Shown: piece after piece, positions 7,768 to 17,949 of the stretch
How positions within the stretch are numbered: the first letter of the stretch is position 1
Layout of the letters: every line of letters starts with the position of its first letter
Translations under genes and position numbers: made by a program
Origin: Solwaraspora sp. WMMD406
Lineage (GTDB): Bacteria > Actinomycetota > Actinomycetes > Mycobacteriales > Micromonosporaceae
Assembly (NCBI RefSeq): GCF_029626025.1
Contig: NZ_JARUBF010000001.1
Location: 5,674,001 to 5,738,000, forward strand
Direction: 5' to 3'
DNA: 64,000 nt
The notes under the pieces: model-generated
Databases searched by the model: none
What the model was told of the DNA's origin: nothing
What the model saw: the letters and a program-made list of their open reading frames with translations, nothing else

Positions 7768-9237
7768 TCAGTAGCGGTAGTGCTCCGGCTTGTAGGGGCC
7801 GGCCACGTCCACGCCGATGTAGTCGGCCTGCGCCTTGGTGAGCACCGTCAACTTGGCGCCGAACGCGTCGAGGTGCAGCCGGGCCACCTTCTCGTCGAGG
7901 TGCTTGGGCAGCACGTAGACCTGCTTGCCGTACTCGCCGACCTTGGCGAACAGCTCCACCTGGGCGATCACCTGGTTGGAGAACGAGGTCGACATCACGA
8001 AGCTCGGGTGCCCGGTCGCGTTGCCGAGGTTGAGCAGCCGGCCCTCCGAGAGCACGATCACCGAGTGTCCGTCCGGGAAGCGCCACTCGTCGACCTGCGG
8101 CTTGATGTTGATCTTCTCGATGCCCGGTACCTTGGCGAGCCCGGCCATGTCGATCTCGTTGTCGAAGTGCCCGACGTTGCCGACGATCGCGTTGTGCTTC
8201 ATCTTCGCCATGTGCTCGGCCATGATGATGTCCTTGTTGCCGGTCGTGGTGATGAAGATGTCGCCCCGCTCGACCACGTCGTCCAGGGTCACCACGTCCA
8301 GCCCGTCCATCGCCGCCTGCAACGCGCAGATCGGGTCGATCTCGGTCACCACGACCCGGGCACCCTGGCCGCGCAGCGACTCGACCGCGCCCTTGCCGAC
8401 GTCGCCGTACCCGCAGATCACGGTGAGCTTGCCGGCGATCATCACGTCGGTGGCCCGGTTGATGCCGTCCACCAGCGAGTGGCGGATGCCGTACTTGTTG
8501 TCGAACTTGCTCTTGGTCACCGAGTCGTTGACGTTGATCGCCGGGAAGAGCAGCTTGCCGTCCCGGGCCAGCTCGTAGAGGCGGTTGACGCCGGTGGTGG
8601 TCTCCTCGGAGACGCCGATGATCGGCTCGGCCATCTCGGTGTACTTGGTGGGGTTCGTCGCCAGCGACCGCCGCAGGGTCTCCAGGATGATGCCGTACTC
8701 GTGCGAGTCGGTCGGTGCCGTCGACGGCACCGCGCCGGCCTCCTCGAACTGCTTGCCGAGGTGGATGAGCAGGGTCACGTCCCCGCCGTCGTCGACGATC
8801 GAGTCCGGTCCCGAGCCGTCCGGCCAGGTCAGCATCTGCTCGGTGCACCACCAGTACTCGTCGAGCGTCTCGCCCTTCCAGGCGTACACCGCCACACCCT
8901 GCGGGTCCTCGACGGTGCCGTTGGGCCCCACGACGACCGCCGCCGCCGCGTGGTCCTGGGTGGAGAAGATGTTGCAGGAGACCCAGCGCACGTCGGCACC
9001 GAGTGCGGTCAGCGTCTCGATCAGCACCGCGGTCTGCACCGTCATGTGCAGCGAACCAGCGATCTTCTTGCCCTTGAACGGCTGCTGGGCGGCGTACTCG
9101 CGGCGCAGCGCCATCAGGCCGGGCATCTCGTGCTCGGCGAGCTCGATCTCCTTGCGCCCGAAGGCGGCCAGCGAAAGGTCAGCGACCTTGAAGTCGCTGA
9201 CCGAGCCTGCGCTGTCGGCGGTCAGAGTGACGGTCAC
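7768..9237 (-). CDS. ahcY: S-adenosylhomocysteinase
   Basis: 489 aa. It hydrolyses S-adenosylhomocysteine to adenosine and homocysteine, completing the methyl cycle. Visible: substrate-domain [15 protein letters not shown] and [13 protein letters not shown], the insert typical of bacterial enzymes around residues 150-190, the NAD-binding GYGDVGKG, and the C-terminal KPEHYRY whose Lys and Tyr contact NAD in the neighbouring subunit. GTG 9237 has GAGGAGA just upstream. It is a single transcription unit ended by the hairpin at 7687; no metK or metF is nearby. Confidence 0.97.
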   Translation of the reverse strand: MTVTLTADSAGSVSDFKVADLSLAAFGRKEIELAEHEMPGLMALRREYAAQQPFKGKKIAGSLHMTVQTAVLIETLTALGADVRWVSCNIFSTQDHAAAAVVVGPNGTVEDPQGVAVYAWKGETLDEYWWCTEQMLTWPDGSGPDSIVDDGGDVTLLIHLGKQFEEAGAVPSTAPTDSHEYGIILETLRRSLATNPTKYTEMAEPIIGVSEETTTGVNRLYELARDGKLLFPAINVNDSVTKSKFDNKYGIRHSLVDGINRATDVMIAGKLTVICGYGDVGKGAVESLRGQGARVVVTEIDPICALQAAMDGLDVVTLDDVVERGDIFITTTGNKDIIMAEHMAKMKHNAIVGNVGHFDNEIDMAGLAKVPGIEKINIKPQVDEWRFPDGHSVIVLSEGRLLNLGNATGHPSFVMSTSFSNQVIAQVELFAKVGEYGKQVYVLPKHLDEKVARLHLDAFGAKLTVLTKAQADYIGVDVAGPYKPEHYRY

Positions 9238-9337
9238 GAAATCTCCTCGGGTTTCTACGGATGCGTCCGTCCTGCCGGGTACGGCGCGCACGACACCCAT
9301 CCACCATACGGCCCGTAGAAGAGCATTCCCGCCCCGA

Positions 9338-9376
9338 GGGCGGACCGCGCAACCTGGAAGTCACGCCGGTCCGCCC
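9338..9376. repeat. 10-bp inverted repeat in the ahcY leader
   Basis: GGGCGGACCG (9338-9347) and CGGTCCGCCC (9367-9376) are separated by 19 bases, about 100 bases upstream of ahcY. It could be an RNA hairpin in the leader or a terminator for the upstream npd gene. It does not match the SAH riboswitch as I know it. Confidence 0.45.
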
Positions 9377-9458
9377 CTACCCGTACGCTCCGTCGATCCG
9401 GACCCGACCGGGTCGGGGTCGACTCCGAGTCGTCCCGAGTCGAATCGACCGCGGTGGC

Positions 9459-10088
9459 TCAGTCCCTGGCCAGGGCGAACCCGACGGTCGGGCCGCCACC
9501 TCCGCCGTACGCGACCTGGATGAGCAGCGCGGCGACCGGTTCCAGATAGCGTGCGCTGGACAGCGGCCCGGCGTCGACCGTGTCGAACCCGAGCTGGGTG
9601 CCAAGCTCCTGGACTGTCTTCTTGGCGGCCAGGTCGTCCCCGGCCACCGGTACCGACTGCCGGACCCCGCCCAGCACCGGCCGGGCGTGATTGGGCGCGA
9701 GAACCGTGTTGAACGCCTTGATGACCTGTGCCGCCGGCACCAACTCGGCGATCCGCTCGGCGGCTGAGGTGTCGTGCCCGATCCGCAGCGACATGTGGTC
9801 CGGGCCGAGCGGGTTGGTCACGTCGATCACCGTCCGCCCGGTCAGGGCCCCGGCCACCGGCCCGGCCAGCGTGCTGTCGACGTCGGCGAAGGGTACGGCC
9901 AGCACGACCAGGTCCGCCTCGGCCGCCCGCTCCGGCGCCACGGGGGTCACCCCGGTGGCGGTGGTCGCCTGCGCCAGCCGGGGGGAATCGGGGCTCGACG
10001 CGGAGATCGTCACCTGGTGGCCGACCTCGGTGAGCCGGCGCGCCATCGCGGATCCGACATTACCGGCGCCAATGATGCCGATGTCCAT
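9459..10088 (-). CDS. NADPH-dependent F420 reductase family oxidoreductase
   Basis: 209 aa, the F420_oxidored / NAD-binding Rossmann type. It begins MDIGIIGAGNVGSAMARRL, with the glycine-rich loop, then a phosphate-binding Ser-Ser after the second strand that favours NADP. The ADLVVLAVPFADV and DVTNPLGP segments are typical of the family, as is VIKAFNTV. It probably moves hydride between NADPH and coenzyme F420, supplying F420H2; a related role with another substrate is possible. The 40 bases before the start are nearly pure G/A with repeated GAGCG, containing the ribosome-binding site. Confidence 0.85.
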   Translation of the reverse strand: MDIGIIGAGNVGSAMARRLTEVGHQVTISASSPDSPRLAQATTATGVTPVAPERAAEADLVVLAVPFADVDSTLAGPVAGALTGRTVIDVTNPLGPDHMSLRIGHDTSAAERIAELVPAAQVIKAFNTVLAPNHARPVLGGVRQSVPVAGDDLAAKKTVQELGTQLGFDTVDAGPLSSARYLEPVAALLIQVAYGGGGGPTVGFALARD

Positions 10089-10251
10089 CGTTTCTCCCTC
10101 TCGCTCTCCCGTTCGCTCCCGCTCGCTCTTTCGCTCGGCGGAAACGCTGGCTGGTAGCTCGTCAGCGGGCCCTCGCCGGGGCGGGTACCCGCTGCCCCCG
10201 GACGGAAACGATCACCGGCGAGTCGGGCGGGGCGGCACACCCCCCGGCCGG

Positions 10252-11559
10252 TCAGCGGCCCACCGGATGGAACAGTTCCGGCGACGACGTTTCCAGCGGC
10301 ACCGCCGACGGCGGCACCAGCCCCAACTGCACACCTTGGCGGGACAGCAGCGACTCCAGCATCCAGTCGGCCGCCACCCGTACCCGGTTGCCGGGGATCG
10401 ACGCCAGGTGGTAACCACGGGTGACCACCTTGGCCAGTGGCCCGGACAGCGGCACGTGCAGCGGGTTCGCCGCCGCCTGCGCGCCGCCGAGGTCCACCAC
10501 GAAACCGAGGTCCTTGTGCCGGTACGGCGCGGGCGAGCCGTGCCCGTACGAGGCCGCGATGTTGCGGGCGACGAGCTTGCCCTGCCGTACGGCGTGTTGG
10601 GCGGTCATCGGGGTGATCTCGCCGGGACGACTCGGATCCGGGACGGCGGCGGCGTCGCCGCACGCGAACACCTCCGGGTGCCGTGGTACGGCGAGGAACT
10701 CGTCCACCACCAACCGACCCTTCAGCGTGGCCAGCCCCAGCTCGTCGACGACCGGATCCGGCCGGACCCCGACGCACCAGATCAGCGAGCGGGTGGCGAC
10801 GAACTCGCCGTCGGACAGGTGCACCCCGTCGGCGGTGGCCTCGCGCACCGAGGTGCCGAAGCGGGTGTCGACTCCACGCGAGTCGAGCACCTTCTGCGCG
10901 GTGACCGACATCCGCTGGTCCAGCTCCGGCAGCACCCGGTCGGCCAGATCGAGCAGCAGCCAGCGAACCTCCTGGTTGGCCAGCCGGGGGTGACGGCGGA
11001 CCAGCAGGTCGGTCGCTGTCACACAGTGCGCGGCGACCTCCGTACCGGTGTATCCGGCCCCGACCACGACGAACGTGCAGCGGGCCGCGCGTTCGGCGGA
11101 GTCGTCGGTGAGGTCGGCGAGTTCGATCTGCCGGGTCAGGTGGTCGCGCAGGTAGAGCGCCTCCGGCAGGGTGCGGAAGCCGTGCGCGTGTTCGTTGACG
11201 CCCGGTATCGGCAGCAACTTGTTGACGCTGCCGATCGAGACGACCAGTCGGTCGTAGCGCAGGTCGGCCGGGCTGCCTTCGGCGTCGACGTAGCCGACCC
11301 GACGCTCCGGCAGGTCGATCCGGTCGATCTCACCGAGCACGATGCGCACTCCGGGCAGCGTGTCCGGCAGGGAGACGGTCGCCCGGCGGGGTTCCAGCAC
11401 CCCGGACGCCACCTCCGGAAGCAGCGGTACGTAGAGGAAGTAGTCGGTCGGGTTGATCAGCACGATCTCCGCCGCCCCCCGGGCCGTCCGGGAGAGCGTA
11501 CGGGCGGCCTGGTAGCCGGCGAATCCGGCGCCGACGATGACGATGCGTGGTCGACTCAT
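10252..11559 (-). CDS. type II NADH dehydrogenase-like FAD oxidoreductase
   Basis: 435 aa. FAD-binding GAGFAGYQAARTL starts at residue 9, the NADH-binding loop is VVGAGYTGTEVA, and the second FAD motif is FACGDAAAV near residue 310; together this is the NDH-2 / Pyr_redox_2 layout. The C-terminal segment KVVTRGYHLASIPGNRVRV is amphipathic and may bind the membrane. It would pass electrons from NADH to menaquinone without pumping protons. ATG 11559 has GGAGA seven bases upstream. No quinone or respiratory genes are adjacent. Confidence 0.87.
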   Translation of the reverse strand: MSRPRIVIVGAGFAGYQAARTLSRTARGAAEIVLINPTDYFLYVPLLPEVASGVLEPRRATVSLPDTLPGVRIVLGEIDRIDLPERRVGYVDAEGSPADLRYDRLVVSIGSVNKLLPIPGVNEHAHGFRTLPEALYLRDHLTRQIELADLTDDSAERAARCTFVVVGAGYTGTEVAAHCVTATDLLVRRHPRLANQEVRWLLLDLADRVLPELDQRMSVTAQKVLDSRGVDTRFGTSVREATADGVHLSDGEFVATRSLIWCVGVRPDPVVDELGLATLKGRLVVDEFLAVPRHPEVFACGDAAAVPDPSRPGEITPMTAQHAVRQGKLVARNIAASYGHGSPAPYRHKDLGFVVDLGGAQAAANPLHVPLSGPLAKVVTRGYHLASIPGNRVRVAADWMLESLLSRQGVQLGLVPPSAVPLETSSPELFHPVGR

Positions 11560-11731
11560 GTCGTTGATCTCCGATCGAAGGTGTCTGCGGTGCCTGCGGC
11601 GCGAAAGTGGGTGTCCCCGCCACCGCCCGGCCCCGGGCGCCGGGGAGACCAGGCGGAGCACTGAGGACACCCACCGGAGGGTTCCGCCGACCGCCGGTCG
11701 GCCTACGGCCGGCGGGTTCGACGACGAGTGG

Positions 11732-12151
11732 TCAGTTGTTGGGTTCGTCGGTGCTGATGTCGGCCAGCACCGAATCCGGCTCCCACTCGACGGCCAGATC
11801 ACCCATCGACACCACACCGACCAGGCGGCCGTCGTCGACCACCGGCAGTCGGCGCACCGAGTAGGTCCGCATCAGTTCGGCGGCGGCGACCGCGTCGTCG
11901 TACGGCGAGACGACCACCACGTCCTCGCTGAGGATCTGGCTGAGCTGGGTGCTCGCCGGATCCATCTCGGAAGCCACCGCACGGACGGTGATGTCCCGAT
12001 CGGTCACGATTCCTTGGATTTCACTGCCATCGGTGACGATGATGTCCCCGATGTCGGCATCGCGCATCTGTCGCGCCGCTGCGGTCAGCATGTCGTTCGC
12101 GTCCATGGTGAACGGCCGGGCTGTCATGAACTCTCCGACGGTCGTCATCAT
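11732..12151 (-). CDS. CBS-domain protein
   Basis: 139 aa made of two tandem CBS domains: residues about 8-60 (MTARPFTMDANDMLTAAARQ ... GIVTDRDITVR) and 72-125 (DVVVVSPYDDAVAAAELM ... VGVVSMGDLA). It resembles the Hrp1-type stand-alone pair. Such modules bind adenosine nucleotides or SAM, but the ligand here is unknown. GAGAGGAG precedes two successive ATG codons (12151 and 12148). It is divergent from the PP2C phosphatase gene across 178 bases. Confidence 0.9.
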   Translation of the reverse strand: MMTTVGEFMTARPFTMDANDMLTAAARQMRDADIGDIIVTDGSEIQGIVTDRDITVRAVASEMDPASTQLSQILSEDVVVVSPYDDAVAAAELMRTYSVRRLPVVDDGRLVGVVSMGDLAVEWEPDSVLADISTDEPNN

Positions 12152-12329
12152 GCACTCCTCTCGGTGTCGGCGCCATGTTCCGGGTACCCGTGCCCCGGCC
12201 CGGAAAACCGGCCGGCACCCCGCTCACCCACCCACATTGGCGGGCCGGCCGGAGCACCCGCGATCGGCTAGGCTTCCTGCACGAGAACGGCCTGCTGGGA
12301 CCGGTCCAGCGTCGGGTAGGGAGCAGGAC

Positions 12330-13460
12330 GTGTGGGTGCGCCGGGGCGACTGGCGTATGCCCGGTTCGCCGGACTGGACGCTGATGCGACGTACCGAACG
12401 CTGGCGCGGGCTGCCGGCGGCGTTGGCGCTGATCGCGGTGATCACCGTGATCGACGTGCTCACCCGGACCGACGCGGTCGTGCTCGGTTTCCTGTCCCTC
12501 GCCCCGCTGCTCGCGGCAGCGGTCGAGAAGACCCGCCGGACCGCGCTGGTGGCGGCCGTCGCCTGCCTGGTCGCGCTGGTCGCCGGCCTGCCCAGCGGCG
12601 TGTTCGGCAGCCTGGACCACCTGCTGCGCACCTCGGTGGTCTTCGCCGTCGGCATCGTGTCGATCTACGTCGCCCGGTCCCGCAACCTGCGCGAGGCCCG
12701 CCTGAGCCGGATGACGGAAATCGCCCAGGTCGCCCAGCGGGCGGTGCTGCGGACCCCGCCACCCTGGCTGGGTGATGCCGCGCTGGTCGCCCGCTACCTG
12801 TCCGCCTCCGAGGCGGCGAACGTCGGCGGCGACCTGTACGAGGCGGTGGCCAGCCCGTACGGCGTACGGCTGATCATCGGTGACGCGTGCGGCAAGGGGC
12901 TGCAGGCGGTGCAGATCGCCACCACGGTGATGGGCACGTTCCGGCAGTCCGCCTTCGTACGGCCGGAGCTGTCCGCGGTGGCGGCCGACCTCGACCAGGC
13001 GGTGGTACGGGACGCGATCGGCGCCGGTCAGCCCGCGCAGTTCGTCACCGCCGCCCTGGTGCAGCTGACCGGTGACACGCTGACGGTGATCAACTGTGGC
13101 CATCCGGCACCGGCGTTGCGGACCGCCGACGGGAAGCTGGAGATCCTGGAGCCGACGGACCGGCATCCGCCGCTGGGACTGCACCGCGACGCCCCGGATC
13201 CGACCGAGCTGACCCGGCCGTGGTCACCCGGCGACCGGCTGCTGCTCTACACCGACGGACTGGTCGAGGCGCGCAACGGTGGCGGCAAGTTCCTCGACTC
13301 CACGCAGGTGACCGCCTGTCTGGACCTGGCGGACCGGCAGGAGGTCCTGGACCGGATCGTCGCCGAACTGCACCGGCATTCCGGCGGTCAGATCACCGAC
13401 GACGCCGCCCTGCTGCTCGCCGAACGGCAGAGCCCGGACCTGCCGACCATCGGCCGGTAG
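12330..13460 (+). CDS. membrane PP2C/SpoIIE-type serine phosphatase
   Basis: 376 aa. Three or four hydrophobic segments occupy residues about 25-105 (ALALIAVITVIDVL, GFLSLAPLLAAAV, ALVAAVACLVALVAGL, TSVVFAVGIVSIYVA), followed by a cytosolic SpoIIE domain. Metal-binding acidic residues lie in NVGGDLYEA, GDACGKGLQA, YTDGLVEA and DDAALL. Such phosphatases usually dephosphorylate anti-anti-sigma factors. No anti-sigma or STAS partner is in the window. GTG 12330 has AGGGAG upstream; ATG 12357 is a later alternative. Confidence 0.88.
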   Translation: MWVRRGDWRMPGSPDWTLMRRTERWRGLPAALALIAVITVIDVLTRTDAVVLGFLSLAPLLAAAVEKTRRTALVAAVACLVALVAGLPSGVFGSLDHLLRTSVVFAVGIVSIYVARSRNLREARLSRMTEIAQVAQRAVLRTPPPWLGDAALVARYLSASEAANVGGDLYEAVASPYGVRLIIGDACGKGLQAVQIATTVMGTFRQSAFVRPELSAVAADLDQAVVRDAIGAGQPAQFVTAALVQLTGDTLTVINCGHPAPALRTADGKLEILEPTDRHPPLGLHRDAPDPTELTRPWSPGDRLLLYTDGLVEARNGGGKFLDSTQVTACLDLADRQEVLDRIVAELHRHSGGQITDDAALLLAERQSPDLPTIGR

Positions 13461-13481
13461 CCGGCCCGGGCCGGTACGGGG

Positions 13482-15265
<1,784 letters not shown>

Positions 15266-15342
15266 CAGCGGCTCGCCTCTCTGCGGCACATTGCGGACAC
15301 CCGGGTACAACGGATGACACACCCTCGTGGGTTCGACCGTGT

Positions 15343-15885
15343 TCAGTCGCCTACCGCCGGCGAGGTCGCCGGGCCGCGACCGCGCCCGGTCCACTGCAGG
15401 AACCGGGCGTACAACTGGGCGGGGTCGGGACCCGGCTCAGGGCTCAGCCGATGCAGGTCGGCAGCCGCGTCGAAGAGGTTGACCGCCATGTAGACGCTGA
15501 GGCCGACCCGGTCGGCGCGGTACTCGTGCAGCAGATCGAGGCGGGCGGTGGCGCACGGCCACGGTTCGGCGCAGCGCCGGCACAGCCACAGCGGCCGGCG
15601 CGGCTCGTGCGGGCGACCGGCCAGCCGGGCCTGGGCGCTCACCACCAGCCCTCGTTGCGGCGGCGCGCCCGCCGCGACGCCGGCCACGTCGGTCCGGGCA
15701 GCGACATCGGCGGCGACCAGAACCGGTCCGGGCAGTTCGACCACCGCAGGCCGCAGCTGCACCAGCGCCGGCACCACCGCCAGACCCGCCGGTGCACCGG
15801 CCCGAGCGGTACGGGTTTCGCGTCTCCGTAAAGGGGCATACGCGCAACGCTGCCACAGGGGTTGACGAGTAGTCAATGGCCCCAT
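15343..15885 (-). CDS. Cys-containing protein, 'flavin reductase'-like actinobacterial family
   Basis: About 180 aa. The conserved part is the C-terminal 85 residues, from PLWLCRRCAEPWPCATARLD through LLHEYRADRVGLSVYMAVNL, followed by a DLHRL..PDPAQLYARFLQW tail. The three cysteines CxxC...C could bind a metal. Similar short proteins are often labelled flavin reductase in Micromonosporaceae, but no flavin motif is visible and I do not rely on that name. The N-terminal half is Val/Ala-rich and may not all be translated: ATG 15885 has no ribosome-binding site and lies inside the 40-bp dyad. Divergent from the small HTH gene. Confidence 0.65.
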   Translation of the reverse strand: MGPLTTRQPLWQRCAYAPLRRRETRTARAGAPAGLAVVPALVQLRPAVVELPGPVLVAADVAARTDVAGVAAGAPPQRGLVVSAQARLAGRPHEPRRPLWLCRRCAEPWPCATARLDLLHEYRADRVGLSVYMAVNLFDAAADLHRLSPEPGPDPAQLYARFLQWTGRGRGPATSPAVGD

Positions 15886-15900
15886 TGATAAGTCGTCAAC
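15861..15900. promoter_or_regulatory. 40-bp composite dyad, candidate operator
   Basis: Outer arms GTTGACGA (15861-15868) and TCGTCAAC (15893-15900) and inner arms TCAATGG (15873-15879) and CCATTGA (15882-15888) share one centre with equal 4-base spacers. The element lies between divergent genes, one of which encodes a small HTH protein. The symmetry suggests two stacked repressor dimers or a tetramer. Confidence 0.75.
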
Positions 15901-15924
15901 CCACCTACTCGGAAGCTCCGCCGG

Positions 15925-16116
15925 ATGCAGGTCATGGCGCTCACAGAGGTAGCCGACTGCCTCGGGGTCAGTCGGCAGCGGGCGGCCATCCTGGTCGACC
16001 GGCCCGACTTCCCGGCCCCGATCGCCACCCTCACCGTCGGACGGATCTGGCTCGCCGCCGACGTACGGGCGTACGCCGAGAAACGTCACCGCCGGATCAG
16101 CGACTCCGAGGAGTGA
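15925..16116 (+). CDS. small helix-turn-helix protein, AlpA/MerR-like
   Basis: 63 aa, a single winged-HTH of the excisionase/AlpA type: MALTEVADCLGVSRQRAAIL, then the DFPAPIATLTVGRIWLAADV wing and a short basic C-terminus. The fold is used both by phage excisionases and by small chromosomal regulators. No phage genes are nearby. ATG 15934 has AGG five bases upstream and is an alternative start. It begins 25 bases after the 40-bp dyad, so it is the obvious candidate to bind there. Convergent with the DksA-like gene. Confidence 0.85.
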   Translation: MQVMALTEVADCLGVSRQRAAILVDRPDFPAPIATLTVGRIWLAADVRAYAEKRHRRISDSEE

Positions 16117-16204
16117 CAGCGCGGCTCGTCCACTCGTCGACCATCGTGGCCGTCGCAGTGAAGTCGTCAGGCCTGCCGGGAGACAGGGTCAGGCACCGGC
16201 GGGA

Positions 16205-16257
16205 GGGGCGTCGGCGGCGCGGCGCAAGCGCCGGACATGGGCTGACGCCGACACCCC
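16205..16257. terminator. nested hairpin between convergent genes
   Basis: GGGGCGTCGGC (16205-16215) pairs with GCCGACACCCC (16247-16257) with one mismatch, and encloses a second small hairpin GGCGC..GCGCC. It sits between the HTH gene and the DksA-like gene, which converge. Confidence 0.55.
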
Positions 16258-16273
16258 TGCCGTTGGCTTTCGC

Positions 16274-16582
16274 TCAGGCGGTGCAGGGCACGCAGTACCG
16301 GGCGTGCGGCAGGATCTCCAGCCGTTCCCGGGGGATGTCGCCGCCGCACTTGTCGCAGCGACCGTAGCGACCGGCGGCGATCCGGTTCAGTGCTTCCACG
16401 GCCTGGTCGTAGCCGCGCCGGGCGGCCACGATCAGCGCGGCCCGGGTGTGCGCGTCACGCGGGTCGCCGGTGTCGGCGGTGAGTTCGGTCAGTTGGGCCC
16501 GGTGCGTGTCGAGCTGGTCGGCCAGTTGCACCCGCGCCTGTTCGATCCATTCGCTGTTACGGCCCTGCAGTTCGGTGCTCAT
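16274..16582 (-). CDS. DksA/TraR-type C4 zinc-finger protein
   Basis: 102 aa. A helical N-terminus (ARVQLADQLDTHRAQLTEL) leads to a C-terminal zinc finger CDKCGGDIPRERLEILPHAR followed by YCVPC, the DksA/TraR four-cysteine motif. The acidic tip Asp residues of true DksA are not obvious, so it may be one of the shorter TraR/YbiI-like regulators that bind the RNA polymerase secondary channel. The site AGGAGG seven bases upstream of ATG 16582 is the best Shine-Dalgarno in this area, so translation is probably strong. Confidence 0.9.
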   Translation of the reverse strand: MSTELQGRNSEWIEQARVQLADQLDTHRAQLTELTADTGDPRDAHTRAALIVAARRGYDQAVEALNRIAAGRYGRCDKCGGDIPRERLEILPHARYCVPCTA

Positions 16583-16606
16583 GAAGTCGCCTCCTAAATG
16601 GAAGAA

Positions 16607-16631
16607 GGGCCGAAGCTGATGCGCTTCGCCC
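16607..16631 (-). terminator. hairpin in the leader of the DksA-like gene
   Basis: On the minus strand GGGCGAAGC and GCTTCGGCCC pair with one bulge around a GCATCA loop, followed by TTCTTCC, only 25 bases before the start codon. It could be an attenuator or a leader-stabilising hairpin. Confidence 0.35.
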
Positions 16632-16877
16632 CTGGTGGCCGTCGGATGGGTGTACGTCAGCCGCCAGGTGGACCCCGGTCGGCCGGATTCGGCAGCACCG
16701 GTCGACCTCCGGCGGTCGGCGCGACGGCGCGCACACCGACGGCAGTCGTGTGAGTCACGACTGCGTAGCGCTGCGCGAATCCACCCATCCGGCAACCATA
16801 GGCCGGCCCCACTGGAAAGCCAACCGGGTTACCTGCGGGAACGGTCACCACTGGGCGGCGTACGACGCTCAACGCGC

Positions 16878-17945
16878 TCACCGGGAGCCGACGATCTGGG
16901 CGACGGTCAGGGCGATCGGCAGGATCAAGGTGGTGGCGGCCCGGCCCAGGAAGCCGGGTGAGAACGGAGCAGGTTCTGTCGCGGCGACCGCCTGCCGCAG
17001 GCGCAGTGCCAGGTCCAGACGCGACAGTTCGCCGACCATTCGCTCTGGCACCAACCGATTGGGGGCTGTCACCGCGAGGGCCGCGTCCTCAATGGCGGGT
17101 GCCAGTTGGTCCAACGCCCGTTCCTGCGACTCCCGACTGAGCCGGTACAGTCGCCAGGCCGGAATGCTGAAAACCGCCAGCCCGCCCAGGGACAGCAACA
17201 ACAGGAACAGCCAGACGATCACCAGGCTCACCGGCCGTAGCTGCGGCAGGATGCCGAGCATCGCCGGCACGAACAGTGCTCCGCAGCTGAAGATCAGCCC
17301 TTCGAGCCAGGCGAATCCGTACAACTCTCGAATCCCCCAGGCCCGGTCGGCGCGAAACGCGCTCCAGCGCAGGCCGGCCGTACCGCATGCCGCGTCGATC
17401 AACGCGATCACCTTGGTGATGCCCCAGATACCGGACGCCGAACAGATCCCGACCGCACCGATGACCACGAGTCCGGATATCCGCTGCCCGGTCGTGTGTA
17501 CCGGGATCAGCGCAGTCAAGGGTTCAAAGGACACCGCCAGAGCCAGCGACGGCGCCAGGCCGACCGGCAACACGGTCCAGAAGTAGGCCCGGTCCCAGCG
17601 GTCCAGACGCCGTTGCATCGCGGTCAGGTCCCAGCCGGCGTACCGCCCGTGCCGGCTGAAATCCGCCAGCAGCCTCTCCAGGACGAACTCGCCCTGTTGC
17701 ATCAGGATCGGGGACAGCGTGACCCACAGCGCGGCGGTGGGGATCGCCCAGTGCAGGGTGGACGGCCTCGTCCCGAGGTGATCGACGACGGCGGTGGCGT
17801 ACCACCACCAGAACAACCCGGTCGGTGCCGCAGCGAAGATCAGGACGGCCAGCAGCCGCTGCCGGCCGCGATTTCGCCGCGCCCAGGCCACCCGACGCGG
17901 CACCGACGTGTACGGTCCGACGAAGGTGGTGACCCGCTGCGGCAT
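16878..17945 (-). CDS. multi-pass membrane protein, unknown function
   Basis: 355 aa with about eight hydrophobic segments, clear at residues 30-60 (LLAVLIFAAAPTGLFWWWYA), 65-85, 125-150, 170-195, 225-270 and the C-terminal end. A cytosolic stretch LYRLSRESQERALDQLAPAI separates the last two. No transporter signature is visible. ATG 17945 is only four bases after the flavoprotein stop, so the two are translationally coupled; it may help in a lipid or quinone modification with that enzyme (inference from coupling alone). Confidence 0.8.
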   Translation of the reverse strand: MPQRVTTFVGPYTSVPRRVAWARRNRGRQRLLAVLIFAAAPTGLFWWWYATAVVDHLGTRPSTLHWAIPTAALWVTLSPILMQQGEFVLERLLADFSRHGRYAGWDLTAMQRRLDRWDRAYFWTVLPVGLAPSLALAVSFEPLTALIPVHTTGQRISGLVVIGAVGICSASGIWGITKVIALIDAACGTAGLRWSAFRADRAWGIRELYGFAWLEGLIFSCGALFVPAMLGILPQLRPVSLVIVWLFLLLLSLGGLAVFSIPAWRLYRLSRESQERALDQLAPAIEDAALAVTAPNRLVPERMVGELSRLDLALRLRQAVAATEPAPFSPGFLGRAATTLILPIALTVAQIVGSR

Positions 17946-17949
17946 CGCC

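Noticed and set aside
7747-9318. Long reading frame on the + strand opposite ahcY
   Set aside because: Complete overlap with a certain gene; its protein is His/Val-rich shadow with no motif.
9238-9458. SAH riboswitch in front of ahcY
   Set aside because: The conserved core of that class is not seen; only a simple 10-bp inverted repeat.
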